Source: Sorex araneus (Eukaryota > Chordata > Mammalia > Eulipotyphla > Soricidae). Taken from it: DNA of 64,000 nucleotides. Shown piece after piece: positions 40,056 through 53,025 of the stretch. The notes under the pieces were generated by a model. It saw only the letters and a list, made by a program, of their open reading frames with translations, was not told the origin of the DNA and made no database searches. The position numbers and the translations under genes are program-made. Each line of letters opens with the position of its first letter. Position 1 is the first letter of the stretch. The stretch lies in contig NC_073305.1 in NCBI RefSeq assembly GCF_027595985.1, positions 165,698,172 to 165,762,171 on the forward strand. The letters run 5' to 3'.

Positions 40056-40827
40056 AGTGGTCCCTTTCTCAATAAAAGTGATACATCTAGAGATGAATGT
40101 ATATATTTTTATATTTTTGATTAGACTTTATTAGAAACTTTAAAAAATGAAATTTTTGGAGGCCCAGGAATCACTCAGTGACAGAGTATCTGTCAAGAGT
40201 GAGGCTGTGAGTAGGATCCCTGTCACCACTGCACACACCTGCATGTTTGAGATCCCTGAAAGCAGTATGAGATGTCTGGTGTACCATAGCCCACTGTGTG
40301 TGAAAACCTTGATTAAGTATATGACCACTGGTGGACATTCTGACTAAGTATGGGCAACCCTTCATCATTGCAGACACAACTAGGGAAAGCAGACGGAGAT
40401 AAATTTAAAAATATAATTGGGTTTCTGTACCTGAAATAGAATCATATTCTGTAACGTGGCGATCTCCTACTTAGTATTTGCCATTTGATGACCAATGGAG
40501 CCCTCAAGGTCATTGAGAGGCAGTCTATTCTCCATGAAGACCACATACATTTCCCTTCTGATATTTTTAGTGTTAGTTTGTCTCAAGTATGTTAGTTTCC
40601 ACCAGGAATAGCTGCTACATAAGCCACCTTATATCCTCTGGAAATGTACAGATTCCTACAAATTATCCAAGGTAATAAACTTTCCTCTTTTAGTACTAAC
40701 AGAACCTTTAGGCTAGATGACTACTCAGGCTATTTTAAAATGCCTCATTGTCTTTGCTTTTGACTTAAATTAGGATGACTTAAACAAGGATGGACCTCAA
40801 GTTGATTGGAAACTAATAAACAAGAAT
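40056..40827. other. Non-coding DNA, possibly an old SINE at 40158-40330
   Basis: I see no gene. 'ggatccctgtcaccact' near 40217 resembles a worn SINE B-box region, but the rest is too diverged to call. Confidence 0.35.
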
Positions 40828-41031
40828 CACTGTATCACTGTATCACTGTCATCCCATTGTTCATCAGTTTTCTCGAGCGGGCACCAGTGACGTCTCCATT
40901 CTCCCCTGTCACATGCTACAGTAGCCCAATGGCATACTGGGGGCTCTTTCAGGCTCAGAGGAATGAGGACCATTGTTACAGTTTTTGGCATATCAAGTAT
41001 GCCACGGATAGCTTGCCAGGTTCTGCCGTGA
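40828..41031 (-). mobile_element. RTE-tailed non-autonomous element, 5'-truncated
   Basis: The tail is (TATCACTG)n on the plus strand, followed by the RTE terminus, the 'ttcaggctcagaggaatgag' segment of the long family, and 'ttgccaggttctgcc'. ATAAACAAGAAT and ATAGACAAGAAT flank it (40816-40827, 41032-41043), differing at one base. Confidence 0.8.
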
Positions 41032-41337
41032 ATAGACAAGAATAAAAGTTATTAATTTATTCAAGTAGCTGGGGATTCCCTCTGTTCTATCACCTCCCCT
41101 CCCCTTCTATTCCTAATCCCAGGTAAATCCTCCTCACCCCAACCCAACACTGGCTTTAAAAGAGAAAGCATAAAATTAGTGCTTGCTGATGTAAAAGTGC
41201 TTGGTGATGTTTGTGGCTCTCATGAACTGCCACACTGAATTCTCTTTGACAACACTATGTCTGATGTCTCAGAAGAGAAATCTGTTCTCTGGGGAGAAGT
41301 GAATGAAAGGAAAAAGCAGAGAGACATTTGCTGAATG

Positions 41338-41530
41338 CCTGTTTTGTGCCATGACGTCTGCCATTTGCTTTCACCTATATTGTCTTACTTAATCTCAACA
41401 TCAACTGTTAAAAAAAAAAAAGATATTGTTATCTGGGGTTCAGAGAGTTTAATTTGTTTGAAGTCACTCAGCTGCAAGTGGCAGAGTGGGGACTTTAAAT
41501 AACGTCTGCCTGACTTCACAGTTGAAACAC
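41338..41530 (-). repeat. MIR SINE relic
   Basis: It reads 'ttttgtgccatgacgtc', 'ttgtcttacttaatctcaaca', an A-run, then 'gtcactcagctgcaagtggcagagtgggga'. This is MIR in antisense across most of its length. Confidence 0.75.
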
Positions 41531-42084
41531 TTTCTATTCTGCTCATTATCTTTAAAGATTGGGATGGAATATGGCTCCAGTTCCAAGTTCAGTTTTGTGA
41601 AGCAAGATGGTTCATTGTTTCTCCAAATCCAGAGAAATTGCTCCAAAATTCTTATTCTTCCATTCTTTTGTTTTCCTTGCCACTTTAAAGGAATTATATA
41701 AATTTCCAGCATGATCCTAGATGGAGAAGAGGAAGATTTCTTTCTTCTACACCCCATCTTCTGCCTTTGAAGTAACAGCATTTCGAAAGATTGAGTATGA
41801 CAGAGAACCTTTCCACAGAGCAGCGCAATCATAGGAACATCAAAGGAGGAGCAGTGGATAATGTATCAGTAAATGTTGAGCAAAGCATATTCCTCAGAGC
41901 TTCCTGGGAGCTAAGGCGAAAGGCGAAATACGGACACTCACGAAAAGGAATACTCATTCGTTAGGAAAAATGCACTTTGGAAAAAGCTACTTAACTTTAA
42001 AAATGACTTGAGCAAGTCGACCTAAAGGGATATAGAATGAATAAATGAGAAAATAGTAGAAAGCAGTTTAATTTGAAAAACTAA
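41531..42084. other. Non-coding DNA, no gene seen
   Basis: Unique sequence. The open frame at 41464-41832 on the minus strand has no recognisable family and partly overlaps the MIR. Confidence 0.45.
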
Positions 42085-42212
42085 GCCAGGCCCAGATTCA
42101 GTCCCTGGCATGGACGTTTTCCCAGGTACCGCTCAGGCGTGACCTCTGAGCACAGAACTGAGAGTAACTCTGAGCACTGTCAGGTGTTGCCCCAAATGAA
42201 AAAATTTAAAAG
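42085..42212 (+). repeat. SOR-type SINE, partial
   Basis: Starts inside the head at 'ccagattcagtccctggcat' and runs through 'gtgacctctgagcacagaact' to an A-rich end near 42212. Confidence 0.7.
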
Positions 42213-44794
42213 AGAATTAAAAATGAAGCTAATATTTTATACAGCAGAGCTTTGTCTGACAGAAAACTGGCAGAGGGGTGAGGTTTCATTCCAGTCATTT
42301 ATTCAGTTTGACACAGTAACTCTTGATATTGGTGATCAAAGCAATAGATCTTGATCCTGTTGATTGAAGCAAACAGGCCATAATAGAGCTCAACAGCCTG
42401 CTCCTGTAATATCATTCAGAGTATACATTTCCCACGAGATTTTACCTGCAGGTTGCTTTCCCCCCTAAGCTTCCACGTTTTAGAGAGAAAATCTTATGGA
42501 GAGGAGTCGTGCGAGTTCCTAATGATTTGTGTAAACCACAGGCAAACATGGCACTTTAGGTAAACATCAACAAAGCTGCCTTCTGTGGGAGCTCGATTCT
42601 CGCAACGTTTTACACTTAACATTCTATCACCATCTACTTGGGAAACAGGAATCACACAAGACATCTGACTTTTATTTATTAAACCACATCTCGTCTGACC
42701 TGTGATTTTTCTGATGTGTTCGTTTCGCTTCTTAGTATAGCTTCAGTCTATACTTCCAGGCAGAATCATTTCTGACTATTTTTCCTCTTTCTGATGTTTT
42801 TGCAGTGTCAGAATGAACATTTCTACAGGGTGTTTCCAAACTGGAGTAATCCATTCCTTCTTCCCCTTATGTATTGGAATTAGGACTATTTTAAACCATC
42901 TAAAAAATGTTTCCTTTAATAAGTGCTCCAGGTGCATTTCTCTGCATACTGTCTTGAGGACAGCTTCTGTGTTCAAAAGTTTTGTTTACCCCTGAAACTT
43001 TAGTGTGTTTCTATGCGAAGAGAATTTCCTTTTGTTCTATAACAAAGAAAAATTTTTTTGCATGTAAACACACTGAAGTTCACAGTTAAGACAAAGGAGG
43101 AGATATTTGTAAAAACACAAATAAGTGTACAGTTGATTTCTAATGCAGTTTGTGTGGATGAAAGTGACGGATGTAAACATATTACAGGGGAATAAAATGA
43201 GAGTAAAATAGCTTTCCATAGAATGAAAGACCTTCATGGGGAATGCAAATACTTGTTTTAAAACAAGTAATACCAATTCCCATGAAAGGTGGGCACCACA
43301 ATTTTTTTTCTTGGAGGGAGTATTTTCTAGAAAATGTCCCCAAGGACTCCGGAGGGAGTTTGGGATGAACATGCATGCTTGTCAGTAGTGTTGTTTGTAA
43401 AGTCACAGGCCTTGAATTTGCATGGGACCCATATTGCCTTATGGTTCCTTCTCACTCCTTGGACTGCAGGCAGTTGCCTTTTATAAAAGCCAGTAAGAAG
43501 AGTCCAACCACACGTTATCACTTCTGGGTGGTCTTGTATGGGAAAGAGCCCCTAGCTGTTAACAGGCTAGAAAGAATCTATTTGGACAAAACATACTACC
43601 TTCATGTGTGGCACTTGCCTTTTGTCTCCAAGATCCTTCCCTTCTCTTTAAATACTCCCTCCTTTTTCTATTCCTGGACCAAAAAACTTTTATTTGAAGC
43701 TGTGGGCCTGTTCCCCCTTACCCCCTCCCCCACCCCCTGGTATCTTTTATTTAGCCCCCTCCTTTTCTTTTGAAAAAATGGCACCACACCCTTTTCTTTG
43801 GCCTCCTCTCTTCCAGATACCCTAGCTCTGGGGGACTCCTTTTGCTGGCATACAGGTTTCAATTTCCCCATCTCCCTTGGGGGCAGGCGGTGGAAGAGTT
43901 GTGGCAAAAGGTGATTTGCAATATGTATTCTTCTCGAAGCCCAGCTGCAGCGGGGTGGAGACCTAGCTGTAAAGACCCTGCTCTGCTGGTGTTCTTGCCT
44001 CACTTGGGGAATTGTCTTCCCCCGGTTCTCAAGTGGGACCTGGGAGAGGGAGACTATTTTTCAAGATCCTTGTGCATATCAAATGGGACTTCCAAGAGAT
44101 TCCTCCTAAGCTCCGTCTGCATTTCAAAGAAGGTTTATTTATCCCATTAGTTAAGTCGTCACATTTAAGTGAAAGAGGCTTTTCACAGGTGTGGAACTCT
44201 TTAGAAAGGACTTTCAATACATCCCCCTGTGTTGAACTGACAGTGAAATTCCCACATTGGTTGCTATGCTAATTCTAGCTTTGTTGCTGTGAGACAAACA
44301 AACACTTCAGGAGGACAAGTTTTCATAGAATACCTTAGACCTGGTGTAAACGAATGAAACTACAATTTTACTTCACTTAGTGAATTTATTTTGGCCAATC
44401 AGTTATAAAAATTATTTAGTGTAACAAAACTTGTTCAGGGTCATTGTAACCGTCTTCTATCAGCCCTATGCCTCTAAATCTTCCATTTTTCAATCCATCC
44501 TTAATATCAAAACTATATATTTTTTCTAACACAACTCTCAGACCACTTTATTCCTTGCTCCCCAGGTTAAAAATTATACAGGGATCCTAGAAAGCAATGC
44601 GTCTTTGAAGTATGGAGGAGAAATCCTCCAGAATGTCTGATTCTGTTGTACAGTTCAACTTTACTCCAAAGAGCAATTCAACACCATCATAGGCATGCAA
44701 CAATTAGTATCATTCAGATCACAGAGATCAATGCTTTCAGGTACATTTTGATCATTGAAGATTGGATGGCTTGAAGTAGATGTCTCTTTTGACT
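42213..44794. other. Repeat-free non-coding block, candidate regulatory DNA
   Basis: Roughly 2.6 kb with no recognised transposon. The part from 42350 to 42800 is complex and balanced in composition, suggesting constraint. No exon is evident: the frames at 43375-43773 and 43770-44150 have no family and no splice context I can support. Confidence 0.4.
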
Positions 44795-44885
44795 GTTGGA
44801 GAAAGAGGCATAGAGAGGTGGAGTAACTTGTGTCACCTCATCAGTTTCTAAGTGGTTGAGCCTAGAGTCCTCCCTAGACCATTGG
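44795..44885 (-). repeat. MIR fragment
   Basis: 'gaggcatagagaggtggagtaacttgtgtcacc' followed by a 'gagcctagagtcctccct' segment is the MIR 3' part in antisense. Confidence 0.6.
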
Positions 44886-44959
44886 ACATCAGTGTGTGGG
44901 TTTAGCTTCTGTCCACCCTGCTGCTTCTGATGGATTCCTAGCTGTTTCTACTCACCCCA

Positions 44960-45540
44960 TTCATTCTCTCCCACGACCTGAGCCTTTTCATGTCCTGCTC
45001 CTGCTTCCTGGAAAGGCCTATCCCATTTGTTCAGCTGACTTACTCCTTCTTCACCATAACCTCTTGACTCAGTTAACATTTCTGGAAGCCATCCCAGACT
45101 TCTCAAGGCAGCTTTGGGAAATAATGCCTCTGCGGCTTTCGTGCTAAATTAGTGTTAAGTTGTGTTGGTTCATCACATCTCTATCCTCCTGACTACACTG
45201 TGAGTATTTGGGGGGGGGCTTTGTTTTGTATTTGGGCCACACCTGGTGGTGCTCAGGGTTTAATCCTGTTTATATAATCAGGGATCATTCCTGACAAGGT
45301 TGGGGCAGCATATGGAGTGCCAGGGATTGAATCCTGGGTTGGCCTCATGCAACGTAAGTGCCCCACCGGCTATACTATCTCTCTAGCCTGATTGTGAACT
45401 TTCTGAGGGTCAGGAATTTTGTCTGAACTCTTCTTGTCCCCAGATCCCCTCCTCACCCTTTAGGTACTAACTATTTCAGTGCCCACTTTACAACTACTCG
45501 GTATCTAACATGCCCTTGCCAAATAGAATAAATGTAAGAA
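44960..45540 (-). repeat. L2 LINE relic, split by a SINE
   Basis: The plus strand reads as the L2 3'-end complement: 'tttctggaagccatcccagactt' (45078), then 'gactacactgtgag' (45190). After the SINE, 'attgtgaactttctgagggtcaggaattttgtctg' (45392) continues exactly as L2 should. Confidence 0.75.
45210..45390 (-). repeat. SOR-type SINE inside L2
   Basis: A minus-strand copy from a G-run and 'tatttgggccacacctggtgg' to 'actatctctctagcc'. It separates the two L2 halves, which dates it as younger than L2. Confidence 0.88.
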
Positions 45541-45870
45541 TAAAAGGGAGGGAGCTGAGGAATACAGTGTATAGAGTTTGCTTCTTCTTAATCACCTTTG
45601 GAAACTTTTTTCTCTAATGCAAAAATGTTCCCAGTTAAAGGCTTCTGTATCCTCGGGGTCCTCAGAAGATTGTAATGAGCTCCTCGAGCTATTTTCAATA
45701 TTTTGAAAAGGCTAGCAGAAACCGCTATATTAACCTGAGATATGTCCCTGTAGGCTAAATAAAATGTCAGCTTTCTTTGTTTTGGGCTAAAATTATATCT
45801 ATTTAATGTGGTAACAGATATTTTCTCCTAATGATTTGAAACTGATAGGTAGGACTGTGGACAGTTAATA
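45541..45870. other. Non-coding DNA, no gene seen
   Basis: Unique AT-rich sequence. Confidence 0.5.
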
Positions 45871-45874
45871 AACG

Positions 45875-45876
45875 TG

Positions 45877-45910
<34 letters not shown>

Positions 45911-45926
45911 CATGCACGCACACACA
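45875..45926. repeat. (CG)(CA)n microsatellite
   Basis: A short CGCGCG stretch passes into (CA)n with a later interruption. Alternating purine-pyrimidine over its whole length favours Z-DNA. Confidence 0.93.
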
Positions 45927-45966
45927 AATGTTATCTATTACTTGCTTGGCATAAAAAAGATTTCTT

Positions 45967-46136
45967 TTTTTTTTTTTGCTTTTTGGGTCACACCTGGCAA
46001 TGCATAGGGGTCTGCACTCAAGAACTACCCCTGGCGGTGCTCAGGAGACCATATGAGATGCTGGGAATCAAACCCGGGTTGGCTGCATGCAAGGCAAACG
46101 CCCTACCCGCTGTGCTATCGCTCTAGCCCCCCCCAT
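45967..46136 (-). repeat. SOR-type SINE with 11-bp target duplication
   Basis: A minus-strand copy, poly(T) then 'tgctttttgggtcacacctgg', with a good B-box complement at 46067-46077. AAAGATTTCTT flanks it at 45956-45966 and 46137-46147. The central body is shortened by about 15-20 bp near 46009. Confidence 0.92.
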
Positions 46137-46329
46137 AAAGATTTCTTAATAATTGGTATCATAGTGGGAAAATTTCTAATCAAAGCAATTCTTTATGGTA
46201 TAGATGTGGAAAAGTCTTGACCTTCATTTAAGGACTTGCAGCCTTCTTATCTGCATGGACTCTCTTTCAGAAATCTTGGGGTTGGGAGTTGTCTTATGAT
46301 TCCACAAATAGCTTCTCTAGGAAACATTT

Positions 46330-46572
46330 TTGGTTGGGTGGGGTGGGGGTGGGGAGCGGCTTCAAGCAGTGCTCAGGGCCAGTTGGGTTGAATGCCATGG
46401 TGTCAGGAAGTGGTGCTGCTCAGGCTTGTTATCACTTGGGGTCACCAGGGTCACTCTGGCCATGCTTAGGGGTCTCCAGAGCTGCATGTGACAGTGCTCA
46501 GGGGCCACGTGATGCCGGGAATTGAGCCGTCTTGCTTTTAATCTAACTCCTGTGCTATATCCCTGCTTCCTC
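46330..46572 (-). repeat. Long SOR variant with duplicated body
   Basis: About 240 bp rather than the usual 170-190. Blocks of the form 'gtgctcagg' recur at about 46369, 46423 and 46493, and the end 'ctgtgctatatccctgctt' is the SINE head complement. Confidence 0.7.
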
Positions 46573-46586
46573 TACTAAACATTAAA

Positions 46587-46640
46587 AAACCAAAACCAAA
46601 ACCAAAACCAAAACAAAACAAAACAAAACAAAAACAAAAA
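46587..46640. repeat. (CAAAAC)/(CAAAA)n microsatellite
   Basis: 'aaaccaaaaccaaaacc' passes into 'aaaacaaaac' units, next to the SINE. It is possibly derived from a plus-strand A-rich tail. Confidence 0.93.
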
Positions 46641-47394
46641 ACTTTGCATTCACAACTGGACGTGGAAGTGATCTGGTTTCTCTATCTATGGGTCATCAGA
46701 TAGCACATATTGAGTTGAATTGATGGCCCTTTAAGAAATTGTATCACTACTGTCTTCCAAAATAAAAAAAGAGAAAAATATCAAAAAACATGAGTGCAAG
46801 GGGACAAATTAGTTGCTCTCTCTCTCTGTCTCTTTCTCTTTCTCTGTTTCCTATGGCTTCTGGCCATTCAATTTTGATGACATCACCAGTGAGCAGACTA
46901 CTTTATTGAAGTAAAATCCAAATCCCTAATTTGTTAAATTTTTCACTTACTTGGTCTGGAATACACTATTATTATAAATGATTCCATCCCTGTCAGTGAA
47001 GGCAAAAGATCCTTCATTAGTAGCTCTGGATCTGTCACAAACCTTTCTATGGGTTCCTTTGGTCTTATGATTTATTATTAAATTTATTGTGCATAAACAT
47101 TGCCATAACCTCTGGAGTAGTAAACTATGAAACCTTTTGTAATATCTTCTCATTTCTTTGTAACCACTTGGCTGACACTTCTTCCTAAATATCCTTTTTT
47201 TTTTCTTTCCGTCCCTCATAGATAATATTGCTCTTTACTTCATTTCTGGAATTCCATCTCATAGTAATCAAACTTCAGAGAAGATAGCAATCAGGCTCTG
47301 ATATCTAGAGACCTGAATGCCATTCGCTCTCAACTTCAGCTATTATCTATCTCCTTGCCTTAGTGCATCCTTGACAGAGAGGCTGGAGATTTTT
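46641..47394. other. Non-coding DNA, no gene seen
   Basis: Contains a CT-rich stretch at 46817-46847 and otherwise unique sequence. Confidence 0.5.
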
Positions 47395-47780
47395 GATCCC
47401 AAAGCTAAATTGAATCTCATTGGCTCCCTGATTAGAAATCTTGGCGGGTTTCTCATCGCAGACATTGATTTTAAGTTCCTTGGTGCAGTATTCAAGGTCC
47501 TCGACTGTTTGTCTTTGAGTCTAACTTTTCAGCTTCAGCTGTCACTGAGATTTCTTTTCCCACCAACCACTTTGATTGTTCAGCGTTTCCCAGCCTCGCC
47601 TGACTTTTTATATTTAGAATGGTATGGAATTCCCGTTTTGTGCTCAGTCCTCCTTTAAAGCTTTGCTTGAGAGACATCAATATTCTCTCTTTCTTATGTT
47701 CTAGCACATACACTTTGGTTTATATTATTATTAACTGTGTCTGTTTCTGCTATCCCCACCCTCTGGAGGAAGAGGTCAAC
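47395..47780 (-). repeat. L2 LINE relic
   Basis: The plus strand follows the L2 complement through 'attggctccctga', 'cagtattcaaggtcctcgact' (47487) and 'taaagctttgcttgagagacatc' (47656). It is strongly diverged and not coding. Confidence 0.55.
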
Positions 47781-48589
47781 TTGTATATATTTGAGTTCCT
47801 CAGAACCAATGACTTCCAATCTCAGGGATGACCGTGAAACTAATCAATTTGTTATACAAGGGGGTACTGTGAATTTTTACTGGTATGGAATTTATCCGGT
47901 CAATCCAGTGTATATTGCTACTATTATCAATCACTCCACGCCTTCCAACGTCCCTGCCTTCCTGTGCCTTGTAGTTTTATCTCTATCCAATCTCCTATCC
48001 CTATAGATGTTTCACATTTACTTTTACTGAACCGCCATGAGTCCCATGATGACTGTTGCTATTCCTAGCTCTTTGCCATATCCACTTCAAAAATTTTTCT
48101 TCATCTTTTAGGATCCTCTTGTGCCTAATACTTCTGAGGTTCTTCTGGGTAGCACAGATACTCTCTGGGGAGATAAATTATCCTTAGGTTAGATTAGGAG
48201 TTTGTTCTTGGATGCTTGACAAGCACAAAGCATGTTTTGTATTATACCAATTTGATTACTTTCTTGCCTTGTGCAATTAGGTTGGGTTGGAGTTTTATTA
48301 GGCAGTGAGTACATCATATTCACTGAATTGTCAGTCATCCCGAAGTATTTTGATAAAAAATAGTGGAATGCAGTAAAACTTTGGAATTGCCATAGCTTTT
48401 AGATGACAACTCCTTTAATATCTCCTACTTATATTTATTTAACATATTTCTGAGATAGAAGTTGCTTTTAAGTTGTAATGAAAGTTATATTATTGTTTGT
48501 TAAGCTCAAACTGAACACAAATTATGCTTTTATCTGTAATATAACAGAGATTTTGGTCTTTTGCCCCATTTTTTATACTAAAGGCTTTT
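47781..48589. other. Non-coding DNA, no gene seen
   Basis: Unique sequence. The open frame at 47737-48006 partly overlaps the L2 relic and has no known family. Confidence 0.45.
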
Positions 48590-48765
48590 ATTTTATTTTT
48601 TCAATTTTAATTTATTTTTTAATTGAGTCACAGTGAGATATACAGCTACAAGGTTGTTCATGATTGGGTTTCAGTCATATAATGTTGCAACAACTACCAG
48701 TGTTGTTGCTGTTTCAACAGTGTATATTTCTCACCACCAGGGTCCCCAAAGTCCTCCTCCTCCTC

Positions 48766-48828
<63 letters not shown>

Positions 48829-48935
48829 CTCTCCTTTTGGGCATTATGATTTGAAATACAGATACTGAAATGTTGTCGTGTCAACTTTTTACCTACTTTC
48901 AACGTTTTTATACCTTGCTCATTCCACATCATCTA
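48590..48935 (-). mobile_element. L1 3'UTR fragment, antisense
   Basis: The plus strand gives the L1 3' end complement: A/T-rich tail, 'gagtcacagtgagatatacagc', then 'ttttgggcattatgatttgaaatacagatactg'. The purine tract of the 3'UTR has become a pure (CT)n run at 48771-48820. Confidence 0.82.
48752..48820. repeat. (CCT)n and (CT)n microsatellite
   Basis: Six CCT triplets followed by about 25 uninterrupted CT units, inside the L1 3'UTR. Confidence 0.97.
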
Positions 48936-50059
48936 AATAGCATTTGGCTTTGAAAATTTTTGAGGGGATGTCCAGGATCAAAATTTTTTAAAGAATGTCA
49001 AATCCACATGATCTATTTTGGGAATTTGGGGGGAAATTCTGTGATGACATCTGACTCAATTAGAGAACAAAGTAAACTTTCTCCATATCCAATAATTCTG
49101 CTGTGTTTCTTCTAGTTTGAATTTCAGCCAGTCTTCCAAAATCCTGAGGACTTTAAATTTCAGAAAGAACACTTGAAATGGGATGGAAAGAGGAACAAGT
49201 TATTTCCCATCATAATTTGCGAAGCACGTTCTTGGGCAAAGATAGCCAACTCATCTATTTTCTCCTCTAGTCTCATTTCAGTCCATGGTCAGGAAGTCTA
49301 GAGGCCTTGGAAGGGGAAAACTATAAATACGGGTTGACTGTGTTACCAGGCCCAAATAGAGGGTATTTAGAGAGTAGTCAGAGTACTGTTCCCATTTCCT
49401 CTGCAAGGCCTGTGGTTTCCCTAGTCTTGTGAGAATATCCTGTTGAATGAGCAAGAATTACTGAAATTGGTCACAATCTTTAAGCACTTAGTACCATGAC
49501 TGTCACAATCTGACCTGCTGACAAATATTGAATGAAAAAGAAATGAAAGCATACTTGGCCACTTTTGTAATGAATTACATCTGGTGGAGATTTTTTGGGA
49601 GTTCACAAATCTTGGCTGGAAGATGAGGAGTGTCGAAGAAGTACAAACAGGGAGGAAAAGACAGGAGAATGCTCCCCAAAGAACATGGATGTAAAATAAA
49701 TTTCCAGAACTTCATTTGGTCAGTGCTTTTACAAAGGCCTCCGAGTCTTCAGGACAGCACTTCTGTTCCTGCTCTGTGCTCCGTCCAGTTCTTTTGTTCA
49801 GTTTATTCAGGAAATAATTGCGAAGTGCCTCGGGCTTCGTCAGAGGCGCTGAGAAAACAAATGAAAGACAGGCCCCTGTGTCTCTGGCAGCTGAAGTTCT
49901 GTTTGTCCATTCAGTGGGTTGGCGTTCGCCTCCATGACAAGCCTTGCCTTAGTGAAAGTGGCTCTGGTGTGGGGTATCTTGGTTCTCTCTAGAAACTTTA
50001 TGATCTCCCTTATCTTAGATAACAGAGATAATCCCAAGAGACTCAATTCACGGAGAGAT
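48936..50059. other. Non-coding DNA, no gene seen
   Basis: Unique sequence. The frame at 49630-49992 (120 codons, plus) has no recognisable domain and no supporting splice or promoter context. Confidence 0.45.
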
Positions 50060-50240
50060 TAGTGCGTCCTGGATGCTGCCCTAAACACAGTACAAATACT
50101 CTCTCACTTAACCTTCCTACCAACTTGAGGTAAAGATTAGTTTTAGACGAAGCAGCTAAAGTTAAGAGTGGCTAAAATGGCTTGCAGTGTCAGAGGTAAG
50201 AGTGCTGATGGCAGAGGCAGAGTCCGTAGGTCCCTGAAGC
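50060..50240 (-). repeat. MIR SINE relic
   Basis: 'ctctctcacttaaccttcctac', 'aacttgaggtaaagatta' and 'gtgtcagaggtaagagtgctgatg' follow MIR in antisense. It is heavily diverged. Confidence 0.5.
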
Positions 50241-51465
50241 CAGTTTCTCTGCCATTACCCTGTTTTATAGCTTCTCTTCCTGCCTGCCTGCCTGAGGCAG
50301 AAAATATTCTCCCAGCCCAGCCCCCAAACTTAAGCTTCTTTTTTGAAACGCTCAAATGAGATTCTTAAAGTGAGGCAAAATCTCCCTTTTTGAATATCCT
50401 GAGTTGGCGATATTGTAACAACCGAAAGACATGGAGAATGACTGTTACTTGTGGCCTCATTCTATTATCATATCCTGTACAGCCATTTCACGAGCTGGCC
50501 TGAGAGGACACCCTAGTACACAATCACTGGCTCTGGGCAACCTCCCAGAGGGATCAAAAACATGGCTCCCCTAAAGCAACTGGTCAACTGGAGGTGACTG
50601 AGTTACGGGGGGGGGGGGGGGGGGCCGGGGGGTGGACAGCCTTAAATGAAAATCCCATGAGTTAGTATAGGAACAGACTTCTATTATACAGACTCAGATA
50701 GAAACGAGGTAATGTAGTTTTTGGCAGGAAATTATTATTTTTGACTGAATTTCAAATCCACGGTTTATGCCAAAATTCATTTTCCCACCCCCAATCTCTT
50801 CCACTTGCTTTTACAAGAACTTTTTGGATACCCTGAATTATTTTGGAAATTTGGGGGAATATTCGGTGTTACTATGTGTAACAGGTTCCTGGGAAATTAC
50901 TACAAAGTGTAATTCAAGCAAAGAACAAGTTTTATTTGGATGTCAAACAACCTCCTCCACCAGGGCATGTCATAATGCTTTCTTGGTACTTTTCAAAGAC
51001 CTGAACATTTCATCACTTGCAGTATTTAGATGACAAACAACTGAACAGTGCTTATAATAGCAGAATCTGCTTTCTTGGTCAATTGTGCACACTAAGATTT
51101 TTTTTAAAAAGTGCTGAAGATAGAGAGTTTCTAGATTCCAGATCACAGATTAAAATACATCCCAGATTAGTGACTGTTGTGAGATATTTATCTCTGTAAA
51201 ATGAATTAGTATTCTATCTGACTTAAAATCTGAGATGTGTTTAGAGACATTTTAAATAAGGCCATTACCCTCTGACTCCTTATTGGTAGAGCAGAAAGAC
51301 AAGTTGTAGTGAGCTAGACTTAAATGTATATTCAAATCTTAAAAAATAAAAAACTGTTCAAATTTTATTTTACCAGATCACCTTAGAGTGAAACACATAC
51401 ATGCACACAACTGGTGGTTTCTTTTTGCTCTTCTAATTGTGTATGTTGCTGAAAAATATTTCACT
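50241..51465. other. Non-coding DNA, no gene seen
   Basis: Includes four CCTG units near 50279-50293 and the G-run at 50607-50624. Confidence 0.5.
50607..50624. repeat. Poly(G) run of 18
   Basis: Eighteen G in a row followed by CC and six more G. This is a potential quadruplex and a likely site of sequencing length error. Confidence 0.85.
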
Positions 51466-51620
51466 CACTGGGGCTGGATACAGCAGGTAGGGAGCTTAGC
51501 TTCTTATACAGCCAACCTAGGTTTAATCCCTGAGCACCACCAGGAGTGATCCCTGAGCACATAATTAGGAGTAAATCCTGAATACAGGTGGGTATGACCT
51601 CAAAACAAACAAACAAAAAT
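51466..51620 (+). repeat. SOR-type SINE
   Basis: Starts 'ggggctggatacagcaggta', lacking a few bases of the A-box region. It continues with 'ggtttaatccctgagcac' and 'aggagtgatccctgagcac' and ends in (CAAA)n. Confidence 0.85.
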
Positions 51621-53025
51621 TTTTTATTCAGATGAAAATGTCATCAATTGCTGACTTTTAGGTAATCTATACCATTTTAGAAACCATCACCTAATCTTTT
51701 CTGCACATAAAATTATGATTCTTGTGATTCTTCAGTTGAGTTTAATAATGTTGACATCTACTCTTCCCAGTACTGATCTGTAAATGTGTTATTTCCCTCT
51801 GCCTGGTTTTTACTTTCCTGTAAAAGAGTATTTTCTTCAGAATAGTTTTCCTGGGTAGCAAGCAACTTTTCTAGGTTAAGATGGAATTTACTGTAAATAT
51901 TTTATTTAATCATCTCTTCCCTCCTCAAGCATTCTGAGTGCCTAGTACTTACTGAATTGGGTATTGCAGGAGAATACAAAGCAATTTAGCACACAGATAT
52001 CCTCTTGAAAAAGTTTTCAGTTTAGGTAGGAATACAGTAAAGATATTCAGTCAGTGCTGAGGGATGATTCCACAGTACCCAACACATCTCCAAGCTTTGT
52101 GTGATTATGGGCCACATATAAGGCTATTGACAGTACAACAGTGCTCCTGAGTCCTTTGAAAGAATTGGCTGAGGCAAAGTGGTTAGACAAGTTCTAGTAG
52201 AGGTGGACTGTATTTGGTCCCCAAAGATAGTAAGTTCTTGAAAGGTTAATAAAAGGACATACTATACATTCCAGATCATCCCTGAAGCTTGAGCAAAAGC
52301 TGGTCATAGAAGGACCTGGGACGGCAGCCCATCTAAGTCAAGTCAAGGGGCTTGAGGTTTGTAGTTCCTCAGAACTCAGTATTATCTGCAAAGGCTGGCC
52401 CTGAAATGACACAGTAAAGAGCACCACAGCGTTGAGGTCAGGAAAGCATGAGTGGGTGAGGGGGTTAGTTACCCTGTAGACTCATATGGAGAAGTGAGCG
52501 TTCCAGAACACAGGGGCCGTTTCTTCCCCTTTTTTTCCTTCTCCCACCACTTCCCTTTTAAATAAGGGAGGGGGGCGGAGACCAGAACAACAGGAAACAC
52601 AGTTTTTGTTTTTGTTTTCATTCTCACATGTGCCATCTAACCTTCTGTCTGTATATAAAGTTGTTCTCCAGTTTTGAAGAAGGTTCATTCTTTGTTTCGA
52701 TGAAGAATGTCTGATTATGTTTACTCACTCTGGTTTTCCACAGATTTAGGAAAAGCAAAACCAAAACAAAAAAAAAGAAAAAAAAAGAAACAAACCCAAA
52801 CCCAGGTCATTTTGGTAATATTGTTGAAAATAATTTTTTTCTATCTTTCCTCTTTTATTTTTTTAGACTTAAAAATGACTGACTCCCTCAACCCTTTCTT
52901 GGTCAAATATTTCGATCACTGTAGCTCCTTCTTTCAGGGTTGTTCCTTGACCTTGCAACTTATATGAAAACATTAATTTTGTTCTCAATGCTCCCACATT
53001 TTCTGGCTTTAAGATGTGGGGTTTT
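51621..53025. other. Non-coding DNA, no gene seen
   Basis: Mostly unique. Positions 52030-52150 may be a decayed SINE, and 52765-52800 is A-rich. Confidence 0.45.
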